DNA from: Periplaneta americana
Taxonomy: Eukaryota > Arthropoda > Insecta > Blattodea > Blattidae
Reading direction: 5' to 3'
Length of the DNA: 64,000 nucleotides
Assembly (NCBI RefSeq): GCF_040183065.1
Contig: NC_091122.1
Coordinates: forward strand, 77,918,955-77,982,954
Made by a program: the position numbers and the translations under genes. The notes beneath the pieces were generated by a model. That model ran no database searches and was not told the origin of the DNA. It worked only from the letters and a program-made list of their open reading frames with translations. Below are positions 47,957-60,540 of this stretch, piece after piece (the first letter of the stretch is position 1; the number at the start of each line of letters is the position of its first letter).

Positions 47957-49080
47957 ATAATTGACCGGGTTACATCAGCTGCTTGTTCATGCTCATGACG
48001 TTAATATGTTGGGAGAAAATTCACAAACTATAAGGGAAAACACGATAATTTTACTTGAATCAACTAATGAGATAAGTTTGGAAGTAAATCCCGAAGAGAC
48101 AAAGTATATTATTATCTCTCGTGACCAGAACATAGTAAAAGGTATCCCCGTCACATGCCATGAAGGCATTTGGGCGGCATGGAGGTAGAGCCCATGCTTT
48201 CCATAACCTCCATGAGGTGGTGTGGTCGACACCATGCTCTGACCGCCTTTTACCCCCTGGAAAGACTCGGTACTCAATTTTACAGGAGGCTGGGTGAACC
48301 TCGGGGCCGGTCTGAAAATTCGGGATCGAACCCCAGACCTTCCAGTCCGTAGCCAGCTACTCTACCAACTGAGCTACCTGGCCGCCGACCAGAACATAGT
48401 ACGAAATGAAAATATAAATATTGGAAAGTTATCTTTTGAAGAGGTGGAAAAATTCAAATGTCTTGGAGCTGCAGTAAAAAATATAAATTACACTCGAGAG
48501 GAAATTAAACGTAGAATAAATACTGGAAATGCTTGTGATTATTGTGTTACGAAACTTTCGTCATCCAGTATGCTTAAAAAAATAACTGAAAGTTATAATT
48601 TATAAAACAGTTATATTACCAGTTGTTCTATATGGTTGTGAAACTTGGACTCTCACTTTGACAGAGAAACAGAAGTTATGGGGGTTCGAGAATAAGGTGC
48701 TTAGAAAAATATGTGGGCTTAAAAGAGTTAAAGTTATAGGAGAATGGATAAAATTACGTAACGCAGAACTGCACGCATAGTATTCTTCGCCTAACATAAT
48801 TAGGAACATTAAATCCAGACGTTTGAGATGGACAGAGCATATAGCACATATGGGCGAATGTAGAAATGCATATACAATGTTAGTTGGGAGGTCGGAGGGA
48901 AAATACCTTTGGAAAGGCTAAGACGTAGATGGAAGAAAATTATTAAAATGGATTTGAGGGAGATGGGATATGATGGTAAAAATTGGATTAATATTGCTCA
49001 GGATAGGGATCGATGGCGGGCTTATGTGAAGGCGGGAGTGAACCTCCGGGTTCTCTAAAAAGCCATTTGTAAATAAGTAA
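47957..49080 (+). pseudogene. RTE-like LINE C-terminal half, split by a SINE
   Basis: ADDVNMLGEN-like text (HAHDVNMLGENSQTIRENT), then EISLEVNPEETKYIIISRDQ up to the SINE at 48138. It resumes NIVRNENINIGKLSFEEVEK and FKCLGAAVKNINYTREEIKR, and across stops YGCETWTL-like, IRNIKSRRLRWTEHIAHMGE, LERLRRRWKKIIKMDLREMG and NIAQDRDRWRAYVKAGVNLR. It follows the order of the RTE-like LINE abundant in cockroach sequence. The catalytic motif has decayed (HAHD for YADD). Confidence 0.75.
48123..48401 (-). mobile_element. tRNA-derived SINE in LINE, 15-bp duplication
   Basis: GACCAGAACATAGTA at 48123-48137 and 48387-48401 flanks a 249-bp unit. On the minus strand it starts GGCCAGGTAGCTCAGTTGG (a near-perfect A-box) and has a B-box GGGGTTCGATCCCG. 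It then ends in a short body near 48138. The head is close to a canonical tRNA, so this SINE is recognisably tRNA-derived. It interrupts the LINE between SRDQ and NIVRN. Confidence 0.9.
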
Positions 49081-51235
49081 TAATAATCATCATCATAATC
49101 ATCGCCATTGACATAAAAACCTATTGAGAGTCCTTCCTTTTCCAGATGCTTCATTCAGACGTGTCCATGAATCATGGTGCTCTAATTCCAAATTTCCTAC
49201 GTTCGATATTATCTTCTAATTTCATCCTAAGCCTGCTTGTAGTCCTGGTATCTCATAGGTTGTTGACAAAATGTCGTATTTTTTAGTTTCTGGTCAACCA
49301 TTCCTGTTTTAAAGTATTCAGTCCATTGTGGCCTGAGTCTTTAAATAATTGACATGACTAATGAATTATAGTATCTGAATCGTAATTTATTATTCAACTT
49401 AATGGGGTCATTGGTCGGTCTTATGTTCTCAATTACGAAATCAAATTAATATTTCTTCTGGTTTAGTAGGGAATCAGTTTTTTTGTGCTTAGTGACTTGG
49501 GGAAATACTGAAATGCTGAAATCGAAAGTAATTAAAAAAATCGGACCTATCATTAATTTTTATCTGTATTAATGTCACGAGAGGTCTGATATTTATGTGG
49601 AAAATCTCAGACCTCGAGTGACATTTGTTAGGACTATTTCGTGAATAAAATAAAAATGTAAATAATAGGTCTATATCCCTAAAATTTGATTACAAAATGT
49701 TAATAATTGTATATTAACGAATACTTTACCTATTCAGACATTGTGAAGTTGAAATACTCGTAGATGAATATCGATTACTGCAATAAAGAAATTCGATGTT
49801 ATTATTCAGTAATGCCAATTGCGAAAAGCGAAATACAGGTTTATCAATGTTAATTACGTGTACTGCACTTTTCTCTTATTATTATAACATAAATGCATTT
49901 TCATTATCTGCTGAAATCATAATTTAATTTAAGAGTAACAGTGGGAACAGCTATATACCAATGCTTAAGTATTCACAGCGAGACATGTTGCTACACAGTG
50001 AAGCCATCTCTGTATAGATAGGCCTAATTAAAACACGAATTTTATTACACCATACGGAAGGCAGTTTGATCAAAGACCTTATTATTACTATGCAAGGTCT
50101 TTGGGTTTGATAATGCGATGATGTCACATAAATTTGAACATCTGACTTTCTATTAATTGTTTAATTTCATATTCATTCACAAAATACAAATTTTATAGGC
50201 TACATTATTATAGGTTACCCGTGGGAGCAGGACCAATGTCAGCTGGGCCTTATTTCGACCGTTACAATCAGTGCTACACGAAAGCATTTTTATAGCTCGA
50301 CAAACGCATTCCCGCTGTAGTGTGTAACGGAACTAAAGCTGCATCTACACAGTTCAATATTCCAATCGCGTATGCGTGCAATCTGGGAAGAATATTGAAA
50401 GAATCAAGTGTAAAAGGTACGTTCAATTAAGATGCATGAAGATTTTGTGTCTACATGGTGCGCCGTTTTGATCGTCGTCTTCACTGAGTAAATATATTAA
50501 TTAATATTAAATATGAATCTTGCATTCATTGCTTTAAAGTTGAAAGAAACGTTTAACCGTGTAGTTGCATCTTAATGTATTCATGATCATCGATTAACGG
50601 GGAAACAGTTGGCGACAACGACTAAACAGAAGAACGACCATGCGATAAATTGATAGCGATAAATCTAGCTGCAAAAATTATCGCAAAGTGTGACTGTGAT
50701 TGGTTGGAATTCAAAATTTCATTACACTTCATTGGTCGAAAATGGAATGACGTCATATAAACGAAATAGTCCATAAAAATTCTGACAATTTACTACCATG
50801 AGAATATGTATTTGACCTCTGTATTAAACAAATTATCATTGCAACTTGAATTGAGTTTATGCTGCTACATTCATGTATAAAATTCAAAAGAAATGTGATA
50901 TGTCCCAAGAGTTAGATACAGTGTGTTAATTGAGTATGAAATATTGTTTAATAACTCTTTATATATTCATTAAAAAATACCAAAAACAAAAGTTATTGGA
51001 GATATCTAACTAAAACTGTGGTCTCACAAAAGTATTGATTAATGTAAAGGATGTGGCAAAAAATAACACTTTTTTTTAAATGGCACCCTATATTCACTTT
51101 ATTTAATTGCTTATCGGTCTACACCACCTTTTCAAAATGAAAATACCCTATATTAAATTTTACATATTTGAAATCTCCATTCAATTTTATATACGAATAC
51201 AAGTTTGACTCAGCATAAATGATGAATAATCCCTT
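49081..51235. other. Long AT-rich stretch, no gene seen
   Basis: About 2.1 kb without coding regions. A short inverted segment (GACCTCGAGTGACATTTGTT near 49610 against ATGTCACGAGAGGTC near 49570) gives a local hairpin. GTGTGACTGTGATTGGTTGG (50688) resembles a dispersed repeat I remember, but it is single copy here. Confidence 0.35.
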
Positions 51236-51237
51236 GT

Positions 51238-51840
51238 AAATGTTATGGTTCTTTGAAATGCTTTGATGATGTAACACAAAATAAATGTGTGTATTCCGGT
51301 GTATTCATATGGCGTAGGCCATGAAACAAACAAAACAATAACATAACTGCTTCAGCGAATGTTTAAAATTATAGTTTTTTCAAATGCTTTGATATGTAAC
51401 ACAAAATAAATGTGTGTATTCATAAGGAAGTAGGACATGAAACAAACATAACAATAACATAACTGTTTCAGAGAATGTTTAAAATTATGGTTCTTTCAAA
51501 ATGAAGAGTCCATTGCAAAAATAGGGAATGTCGTAAATTTTTGAAAAATAGTATGAAGGTTCAGTACTATAGATCAAAGGGAGTAGAATATAATACACTT
51601 TGTTGCACTGCAAGAAAAATTATAGTTCCAGATCTACATCGTGTTGAAGAATTGGTATACTACACAAAGAGTGGGAATGTCAAATTTTAAATTGCATTTC
51701 CTGAAAAATGCAACACATTCGACATTTCTCCTTTTTACAGTGGACTTTTCAAATGCTTTGATATGTAACACAAAATAAATGTATGTATTCATATGGAGTA
51801 TACCATGAAACAAACAAACAATAACATAAATCAACAATGA
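51238..51840. repeat. Minisatellite-like repeat, unit about 120 bp
   Basis: Unit landmarks CTTTGATRTGTAACACAAAA, ATAAATGTGTGTATTC, CATGAAACAAACA and ACAATAACATAA occur at about 51262-51350, 51388-51465 and, after a 250-bp gap, 51751-51835. The first two are adjacent. Confidence 0.85.
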
Positions 51841-52023
51841 CTCTTTTTAATTTCTGAGTTTAAAATTGTTCATCATGACAATGATTTCCGAAAGAGAAAT
51901 GATAGAAATCCTAATAATGGTTGGTTATGGTGACAGAAGGAGAAATCAGCAAGAGGATGTAATTTATTTAATGAGGTAGGCCATAATTAATTGTAATTAT
52001 AATTGTTTGTAATTATAATAGTA

Positions 52024-52320
52024 AACTAGTGGCTTGTGCAGCAAATGCTGCAAACTAAGTTCATTAGACGTTCAAATAAACATTTTTCAGATTTATTTTC
52101 AATGAAGAATACCAGACATTTTGAAAGTTATTTGTTTCCATAATAATGAAACATACTCCCTCTGAATGTTTTATGCGAACTTTTTCTTGAACTTATCAAC
52201 CTTCAGTTGATAACAACGCGAAAACGCAAGTAACAATGTCAGGACGATCAATGGGTTTTTCATGTGAGAGTAAAGCAATAGCTATTTCAGGTCATTGTGG
52301 ATTGTAGGTGAAAGTTAAAA
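52024..52320 (+). repeat. Dispersed repeat, copy 2 (pair with 31372-31750)
   Basis: ACTAGTGGCTTGTGCAGCAA, AATACCAGACATTTTGAAAG, GCGAAAACGCAAGTAACAAT and AGCTATTTCAGGTCATTG match copy 1 in order. Non-coding, class unknown. Confidence 0.75.
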
Positions 52321-53361
52321 AAATTTCATGTTTTCTATGCTTTGGTATAGCTGCTGCATGTAGAGCTTGAAATGTAGACTAGAGGGTAAAATCATCTTAA
52401 CCTGCTAAGAGATATTGCTAGAATGATCGGGAGACTACAACATTTTGTAGGCCTCTTATTTTAACAGTAGGTAATACCTTTTGGTTTTTCCTTAGAAACT
52501 GTAATTTTTGCGCTCTGTCGAGCCAATACTGGAGAGAATAACGCATATAAATATCTACACCACACCGCCATTAAGTATATGAAAAAGACCCAACCCCATT
52601 TGATTAATAACTATAAAAATATTTGATTTTAATAACAATATTATTATCTTGCGTGAGTTTTGTAATTATATACAGGGTGATTCAGAACACTCGTAACAGT
52701 CATTGAACTGCAGTAACAATGGCGGCCGACTAGCTGATTACGCTACTCTGTATATCCACGGATTCTGATTGTCACATTATCATGGTCCAGGGTTGTCAGA
52801 TAATTCCAGACCAATGTCGCCAACTATATATCAACAAAGCGCCAGAAAGTATTCAATTATCTCTGAAGTTGATAGTGAAAGGAGTAATAAACTTAAAAAA
52901 ACCTTACAATGTAATCATGAACACAACCATTTATATTCATTCATAAATGTGTAATAATTTTATTGTTAATATTATTTAATACAAAGATACAGGGTCATTA
53001 AATAGCATTATTCAACTACGTGTATCTTTGATACTTGCATTTTGCTATTTGTTCAACCTGTATTCTCTTGTTAAATTAATATTAAACCTACTAACCTATA
53101 AAAAACTACATTAACATATTATTACATAAAAATCTGTTCTTAATGAGTATCATGAACATGCTGTTGTGATAAACAATAGATACTAACATATAAGCTAAAC
53201 ATCAGTGTTACATAAAGTAATTTAGTAGTTATTTAATGTGAAGTGTGCGCAGTTATTAGGATTAAGAAATGACATTAATTCAAGCTAACCACAATGTTTT
53301 GTGAGTAACTCTGATTACATTGTGATTAGGGGTGAGTAATCTGACAATATAAACTAATAAT
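52321..53361. other. AT-rich stretch, no gene seen
   Basis: Nothing supportable; the short ORF at 52769-52954 has no recognisable content. Confidence 0.4.
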
Positions 53362-53724
53362 GTCTAAGGCAGTGATCGCCAAAAGCTGTGTCGCGACACA
53401 TCCCCGTCTCCACTCAAGCGTAACCATGGCATCATACCCCACCCTCTGTTTACAGCCTTCACTTCGATATAAGACAAGACATTTATCAGCAGCGGACGTA
53501 CACATGTAATGTTACAAGTGTGTAGGATAATATTATGTTTCGATGTCTTTTCCAAAAGAGATGACATGAAAACTTAATTTTAAGGAGCATGGTAGCAAAA
53601 GTATTTCTTTTGTGCAGATGGCAATAATATGAGACACTTAATTTGTTGTAGAATTTTAAATGAAGTATAAAAGAACAATGTACGTTGTCATTATTCTTCT
53701 TGAAATAAAGACTACCACACCCTT

Positions 53725-53938
53725 ACCTGTAAATTGAACATTTTATTAATAAATGAACAATAAAAAGTATCGGCTTCTATGACTTAATCGGGGTAAAATA
53801 CTTCGACGTTTTTTCCGACGTATGTAGTATAATTTGAATATTTCATTAATAAACAAACAATTAAAAAGTATCGGCTTCTATGTCTTAATCGGGGTAAAAT
53901 ACTTCGAATTTTTTTTTTTTTTTATGTTTGTAGTGTAA
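53725..53938. repeat. Tandem duplication of about 105 bp
   Basis: AAAAAGTATCGGCTTCTATG and CTTAATCGGGGTAAAATACT occur twice (about 53760-53805 and 53867-53912) with flanking ATTTYATTAATAAAYRAACA. It lies within the hAT-ended element, left of piggyBac-2. Confidence 0.9.
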
Positions 53939-54342
53939 TTTACAACTTCGTGACCAGCCTGGTACGTATTTCTAATTTCAAATATCTACTGATGTGAAGT
54001 ACACATTCTTTTTATGGTAAATAAGAAAATATACTTCATGCTCGACCATGCCGAAATGTAGTAATTATATACCTGGTAGCAGTCCTTTAACCCTAGATGG
54101 ACCAAGGGTGGGTCAATTTATGTCCACACTTTTTAGAACTATTACTATTATAGTATAGAACATGTTCAGACCTTGCTGTTCTCATTTTGTGTCAGAAATA
54201 GTATAAAGTTAATGATTCAATAAAGACAATCAAGTTTTTTTGGTTGAAAACCTAATTATATGGACTAAATTTCGAAGTGGTCACAAAATAACCCTCCCTT
54301 GGTCCAACTTGTAACAATTTTTTTTATTCGAAATTATAAGTA

Positions 54343-54717
54343 TATGTTACATCAAAAAAGTAAATCCATGGCGCTACAGCCCATGAAGGGCCAAGACCGA
54401 CCAACTGGCTGCTGGCCTCACGTACACATTCCGAAGCAGAGGTGGACGATCATCCAACCAGAATGGAGGTATCGTGTGGTTAGCACGATGATTCCCTCAG
54501 CCGTTATATCTGGTTTGTGAAACCGGATTTTCGCTATCTACCGTAGCTCCCCATGTGCATCACGATGCTGGGTGGGCACCGGTACCTACACTGGCCGAAA
54601 TTTCATGAGAAAATTTCTTCCCCCATGAGAACTCGAACTAGCGCGCATTCCGTAACACGATTCCTAGGCAGGATGTCTTAGATCACGATGCCACGGTGCG
54701 GGACTATGTTACAACAA
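54343..54717 (-). mobile_element. tRNA-derived SINE in piggyBac-2
   Basis: Same family and orientation as 9288-9630. On the minus strand the head is GTCCCGCACCGTGGCATCGT with a B-box CTAGTTCGAGTTCTC. The flanks TATGTTACATCAA (54343) and TATGTTACAACAA (54705) form a 13-bp duplication with one mismatch, so the unit is 54356-54704. Confidence 0.85.
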
Positions 54718-54785
54718 TGAACTTATTATTCGAAGCTGCAAACATATATTGTAACAATGGACTTATTTGGAAACCAACATTATAT

Positions 54786-55485
54786 TACGAGGCGCGTCCA
54801 TAAAGTAACATTTCCACTCGTTCCACAGCTAGCAAACCATATGTTGTGCGAAGCGACTGCATGTACGTGATAGGGTAATGTTCTGGCATGGCGCATGCAC
54901 TAGCGGAACTTCCCGAGTGCTCTCAGTAGCTTCGTTTCATTGGCTGAAGATGGATGCTCCAATTTCAGCTCCCGCCGTGTGAAGTGCGATCAGTGACAAA
55001 GTTTTTGAATGCACAGGGCATAGCGCCGATTGAAATTCATCGTCAGTTGTGGCAGGTCATGAGCAAGCAGATGGTGCGTCGCTTCTGTAGACAGTTTTCA
55101 ACAAGACGCCAAAATGTGAACGACGAGGACCGCAGTGGGAGGCCAGCTATCATCAGAGACGACCTTGTGGAGCAACGTACCATCTGCTTGCTCATGATGT
55201 TAGGCCCATAGTCCTGGCACAGCTGACGATAAATTTCAATCTGCGCTATTCCCTGTGCATTCAAAAACTTTATCACTGACCGCACTTCACACTCGGCGAG
55301 AGCTGAAATAGGAACGTCCATCTACAACCAATGCAACGAAGCTACTGAGAGCACTCGAGAAGTTCCGCTAGCGCATGTGCCATGCCAGGACATTACTGTA
55401 TCACGTACACGCAATCGCTTCGCGCAACATATGGTTTGCTAGCTATGGCACGATTGGGAAAGTTACTTTATGGACACGCCTCGTA
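54786..55485. mobile_element. Palindromic mariner fold-back element
   Basis: TA-flanked unit 54788-55483. Its arms of roughly 290 bp (54788-55074 and 55190-55483) are inverted copies of one another, roughly nine bases in ten alike by eye, around a spacer of about 115 bp. The outer ends are CGAGGCGCGTCCATAAAGTA and the inverted near-copy. Both arms encode the same mariner N-terminus: plus strand CEVRSVTKFLNAQGIAPIEI (54968 on), minus strand CEVRSVIKFLNAQGIAQIEI. The spacer holds the next part (FSTRRQNVNDEDRSGRPAI). The left arm has lost 18 bp relative to the right (LWQVMSKQM against LCQDYGPNIMSKQM). No catalytic domain is present. Confidence 0.88.
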
Positions 55486-55589
55486 CATTGTTGGCATTGC
55501 TCCATGGACTGAAAACTCATTTTATAAACAGTGTTATTCTGTCTCTGACCGTGGTATGATTCAGAAACACGAGCAGATAATTATATAAT

Positions 55590-57100
55590 ATGGAAAGTGA
55601 ATCGGAAGCAGTTTCAGAACATTACGAGGAAGAAAGTTATGACATTTTTGATGAGTTTGTTAGTGGAAGTGTTAGTGTTTTGGAAAGTTCTTTACTGATG
55701 AAATTGTGTCTAAAATTCTGCAACACATAAACGAGGAAGCAGATAGGAGTGACGAAGAAACAACTCCAACTGAAATCCTCGCATTCATAGGTAGCCAACT
55801 CTCATTTTGATGGGCGCAAATAACGACAACAACCTAGATTACCATGACTTATGGTCCCAAGAGTTTGGAAGGCCAGTATACATAGCCAGCATGAGTCGGA
55901 ATATATTTCGTAGTCTTCTGTCATCAGATTTGATGATAAGAACACAAGGCAAGTTGGAGATCTAATGACAAATTTGCTCCTTTACGAGAAATATTTCAAC
56001 TTTTGAATGACATATTTCCGAAGTACTGTACAGCGGGTAAAACACTACCATAGATGAAATGCTTACCCTGTTTCCAGGCAGATGCCCATTTAAAGTCTTT
56101 TTGAAAGAAAAACCGGGTAAATATGGGATCCTCATCAGACTTCTTGCTGACTGTGACTATCGATACGTTCATAGTATGGAAGTCTATGCTGACAAACAAG
56201 AAGGAACAACTCCTGAATCAAGAAATCCTAGAGAAGTTGTCAAAAGGCTTGTTGCTCCAATAAAGGACAGTTCGGAATGTGACTACTGATCGTTTCTATA
56301 CATCAGTCGAACTTGCTGAAGATCTGTACGGGTGTAAAATTACTTTAGTTGATACCATGAAAAATAATCGCAAACATATTCCTGAAGAACTGAAACCATA
56401 ACTGGAAGAGAATTTCACTCAAGCAAGTTCGTATTCACTGACCCTGCATTTGGAAAAGCACCTGTCAAGTTAGTGTCGTATATTCCTAAACCTAAGAAGA
56501 ACCTAATCATCCTGTCATCATATCAAGATGCCAAAGTTTCTGAAGGTGAAAAAAAATCAGATATAAATTTATTTACAGTATAACACAGCCAAAGGCTCTG
56601 TTGACACCATTGATCAAATGGCGAGGATGTATACTACTAAGAGAGGTACCCGTCGTTGGCCGCTATCAGTATTTTACACCCTAATTGATATTGCGTGCAT
56701 AAATTCTTATACACGGTACATTATGACTTTCCCAGACTGGTACAAAAAGAAAACAAACAGGCGGCGTTTTTATCTACAGGAACTGGGGTTTCAACTAATC
56801 AAACCAAATGTGGAACATCGTGCTGCAAACATAATTGGACTGCAGAACAATATCATCATGTCAATGGAAGCCATCCTGAAGAAGAAAATCACCAAAACAA
56901 CGCAGAATCAGCAGCAAACATCAGGGAAAGGGAAGTGCCATAAATGTAGCAAACAGTGTCGCACCAAGAGTGAAAAACTAAACAAATTAGCAAAGGCAAC
57001 CATTATTTGTGGAAAATGCAACTTCTATGTGTGTGGAAAACACAGTCAAAAGACAAACATACGCTGTGAGTGTGTGAATGAGGTGGAAGAATCTCAATGA
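55590..57100 (+). pseudogene. piggyBac-2 transposase with cysteine-rich C-terminus
   Basis: ATG 55590 starts the acidic MESESEAVSEHYEEESYDIF and then shifts. The blocks TPTEILAFIGSQ and LDYHDLWSQEFGRPVYIASM follow. Catalytic-region pieces: TIDEMLTLFPGRCPFKVFLK with the first Asp (56052), after a shift VTTDRFYTSVELAEDL with the second (56286), and YNTAKGSVDTIDQMARMY with a further conserved Asp (56581). The last open frame (56618-57100) has WPLSVFYTLIDIACINSY and a Cys/His domain CHKCSKQCRTKSEKLNK, ICGKCNFYVCGKHS, used in this family for end binding. All key Asp residues are readable, but at least four shifts or stops disable the gene. Confidence 0.82.
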
Positions 57101-57352
57101 ATATGTGTATGAAGTATAAGAATTTGTTCAAGCATTAAGTTTCAATAATTAATTTAATTTAACAGTTTTGAAGATATAAACAAATTTTCTTTCTTAATAT
57201 ATACTATTTCTTAATTCACTCAATAAAGGAATAATACTTACGCAAAAATTGTAAACACAACCATAAGGGTAAAATATAGTGGTGGACATTAATTAGCCCT
57301 CCCTTGGTCCAGCATGTTACAAAAAAAAAAAGCTTGGTCCATCTAGGGTTAA

Positions 57353-58148
57353 TGCATGTCATTAAAGTACATCTATTCATTAAAGTTCAGGTTTTCGATT
57401 ATTCTCGGATATGCAATCGAAAGACAACGAGGGAAACGTCACGGAGGCTGGAAATCCAATACTGTCGCAGAAGGTTATGTTCTGTTACTATAATAATTAG
57501 CGTTAATTGTAAATAGTATTCAAATAAATTCAATTTGTCATCTCGTTTTTCAATTCTAAATCAATTTCCAGCTTATATCAAAATTAGTTCATGTTATTCT
57601 CTAGATTATAACAAGGTCAATGACATTATTGTTCCTCGGAAAAAATCAGTACTTTCGCGTCTGCGCACATCTCACAATTTACGAGCTATGCACAAGGTCA
57701 CTTCCACTCTTCAGTCAGATACGAATAAAATGAATACTTCTGAATAATTTCAAGTTAGAAATATGGTCGAGCATAAAAAGTAGTATGAAACTTGCCTATA
57801 ATGGTAATTAAGAAGCTCGTATGAAAATTATGAAACTCGCTTGCGCTCGTTTCATAAACAAACATACTCACGTCTTAATTATTATCATTATAAGCTCGTT
57901 GCATAATGTACTATTATTTTATTAATAATACAAAAATAATGAATAGGAGGATAAAAGTTAACTCGGAAAAATGTGTGCGTAGTTAATAAGTGGAAGAATA
58001 TTATATTGTTTTTTTGTCACAGTCCGCCTCTGCACTGTTATTCGCTTCAGTACCTGAGGAGATACCCACTCCACTCCTCTCCCTGCGACAGTGGTGTGCG
58101 GGTTGCATTTCTATTACGTCACAATTTCGTGATGTTTGGCAACCACTG
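57353..58148. other. Right part of the hAT-ended element
   Basis: AT-rich filler after piggyBac-2, ending in the hAT right TIR (TTTGGCAACCACTG at 58135-58148). The last 130 bp are GC-richer. No gene. Confidence 0.6.
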
Positions 58149-58520
58149 GTCTAAGGTATTCAAAATTTCACTTTTTCAAATACAGTATTCAGATTAAGAA
58201 GGGTTTTTCAATTCAAATAAAATTTTCTATATTGCCATTTGATGTAGGGACTGTGTTATTGAACATATTATTTTTTAAAGTGAAAACAAGTCTACGTTAT
58301 AACCAATAAGATTTTAACATATAAAATCAGTGTTAAATAGAGTAATTTGATAAAGTTATTGGACCTGTATGATTACATGTTTATAGCACTTAGAAGACTA
58401 TGTAGTGGCATAATTATTTCATACTATCCCAATAAGTTTTGTGTATTACAAATGAATAATCTAGCAATGTAAACTAATATTATCTATTGAAAGTTACATG
58501 TTTTTTCAAGTAGACCTATT

Positions 58521-60540
58521 TTATTTAGACAATGAAGCGTCTTTCAATTCAATTAAAAATTCAAGAATGTCAGCATTATCTTCATGAGCATCTGTTTCAC
58601 TTTTTTCACTTTTATATAGTACTGAAGAATCAAACTTTGTTACTTCTTCAGTTGGTGCAAAATCAACGCTGCACATTTTGTGAGCTTGAAAGTGTGTTCT
58701 AATTCTGAGTATGCTGTCAAGCATATGCAACTGCATTCTATTGCGCAATTTTGTTTTTATGACAGTCATTTGTGAAAAAACTCTTTCCACAACAGCATTA
58801 CTAATTGGAAGTAGCAAAAGAGTGATGACTGCTAAAGCTAATTCTCTAAATGGTTGTGTCTCATATATTCTTTTGTATTTGATTATTTGAGGCCAGAATT
58901 CATATACATTATTAGTTACGATTTAGTTGCTCCAGTCTGTTGGGGGAAGTGATCTCCACTGCTCTTCTACCAGTGTCAGTTCATTTATGGTAACAAACTT
59001 GAGAATTGGCAAGTCTTGAAATGCAGGCTGCATTTGTGAAAGTGCTTTATCTGAGTTCAATAATTTCATTTGTGCATAAAATGTCAAATTATCAGGCAAT
59101 CTCAAACACAATTCCTTGAGAAGTCTGCACAAAAATTGTTTACGTCTCATTTAATGTCTCTTTTACTTCCTTTTGTTAAAAGAGATTCATTTAAAACATT
59201 TAAAATTCAACTCCATAGTCTACACAGACGGAATCAAGGAGTGCTAATGGATTATCTAGAACTTCAATTATTTGTACAATTAGATCTTTGTTTCTGGTTT
59301 CCATAAGAAATGTAGGCTTCAGAATTCTATTTGCAAATGACTGAAATTTCACATATAACATTTCATGGACACTTCCTATAGCTATCTAAGTTCTCTCTCT
59401 GAAGAGCTAGATTTAGAACATTAATTTGATAAAGGATTGGTTTGAGAAAGATGAAGTATGCTTTATTTGTTTCATCTTTGAATATATCCCTCAACATTCA
59501 TGCCATGTAGCATTTATCTTTAAGTGCACTAAATTGAAATGGGTAGCTAGCTCCAACCATTGATCTAAAATCTTTTTCATCACCTCATACCGACATAACC
59601 AGCGTGTAACTGAGAGCTTTTGCAACTTGTAGAACTGCTTGCCTTCCCCTACATTGATTGTATCAAATACCTTCCTATGCAGAACTATTCTTAAAGCACT
59701 TACACGGAACCAGTTGTAAGTCTCTCTACACAGGAAATCTAGAGAACTTGGTAGCTCCTCTCTTGCCATTGATGCAAAGAAATGGAGGGAATGACAAACA
59801 CATCTTATAATATCAGTTGTATGTTTGGACTCAAAGATTTCAACTTGGTATAGAGAGAATCGTGTTTACCACACATATTGGCAGCACCATTTGTGCCAAT
59901 CCCTATCGGTTTATTAATATCTAAATTAACTGATGTTAAGAACTTTCTCACAGCCTCAAAATGTGCCTCTGTAGTAGTACTGGATACTTCATTTACTTGG
60001 GGATACCTGGGGAGTAATCTGTAATAATCTTATATTCAACTTTATGAAAATATCTAATACACATACACAGATACTTATGAACAGAAATATTAGTAGATTC
60101 GTCCAATATTAACGAGTAAAATCCATCTCCAACTACAGATTGAATCATTTTTGGGGAAATAACACTGTCTATTAGACGTGAACATTTTGTCCTATGTAAC
60201 TGAAGATCTTGAAAACGTGCTCCTTGGCCAACAGATTTCAAAGTCTCACATAGGTGATCACATGTTCTAACTGATGAATGAACTGCAATATGTACAGCTA
60301 ATTTTAAGTCTAATATCTTATTCTCTCTGGAAACTACAGGAATATGCTTTAATAAGGTTTGATTTTTCGCAAAGAAATTAGTAGACAACTTGCTTCTATG
60401 CATGTTACTGCTAGCATGCTTTTTCAGATCTGCTACATGGGCTCTCAAAGAGGAGATGCATATTTTACAAAATTCTTCATTACAATTTTTCTTAAAATCT
60501 GTAGCCTCTTGAAGCCAGCCTGAAAATACAGGGACATCAC
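58521..60540 (-). pseudogene. hAT transposase remnant (BED/ZMYM-like)
   Basis: Read on the minus strand from 60540: a zinc-finger start EEFCKICISSLRAHVADLKK with HASSNMHRSK, then LAVHIAVHSSVRTCDHLCET and DGFYSLILDESTNISVHKYL (first catalytic Asp, in DEST), a gap with shifts, FYKLQKLSVTRWLCRYEVMK (RW region, 59650), a middle block and the C-terminal NAVVERVFSQMTVIKTKLRN with MLDSILRIR (58800-58700), the hAT dimerisation motif. The order is right for a hAT transposase, but frameshifts and stops separate the pieces. It is outside the hAT-ended element at 53.4-58.1 kb. Confidence 0.75.

Larger units (their letters stand above)
54091..57348 (+). mobile_element. piggyBac-2, full length but decayed
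   Basis: TTAA at 54087-54090 and 57349-57352 flanks perfect 16-bp TIRs CCCTAGATGGACCAAG. Near the 5' end, GGACCAAGGGTGGGTC (54099) recurs inverted at 54285-54305, making a 200-bp subterminal inverted structure. At the 3' end a further CCCTTGGTCC lies 30 bp inside the TIR. The family is the same as piggyBac-1. It contains a SINE, a mariner fold-back and a broken transposase. Confidence 0.9.
53362..58156. mobile_element. hAT-ended non-autonomous element hosting piggyBac-2
   Basis: A perfect 8-bp duplication GTCTAAGG lies at 53362-53369 and 58149-58156. The ends are CAGTGATCGCCAAA (left) and, inverted from the right, CAGTGGTTGCCAAA. CAGTG-type ends with 8-bp duplications indicate hAT. No hAT transposase is inside; without piggyBac-2 it would be about 1.5 kb. 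piggyBac-2 (54091-57348) sits within it. Confidence 0.8.

Noticed and set aside
48320..48386. A tRNA gene on the minus strand
   Set aside because: The tRNA-like head lies at the end of a unit flanked by 15-bp duplications inside a LINE, so it is a SINE head.
53362..60540. hAT-ended element and the neighbouring hAT transposase as one autonomous element
   Set aside because: The 8-bp duplication closes at 58156, before the transposase remnant begins, and the transposase has no matching ends.
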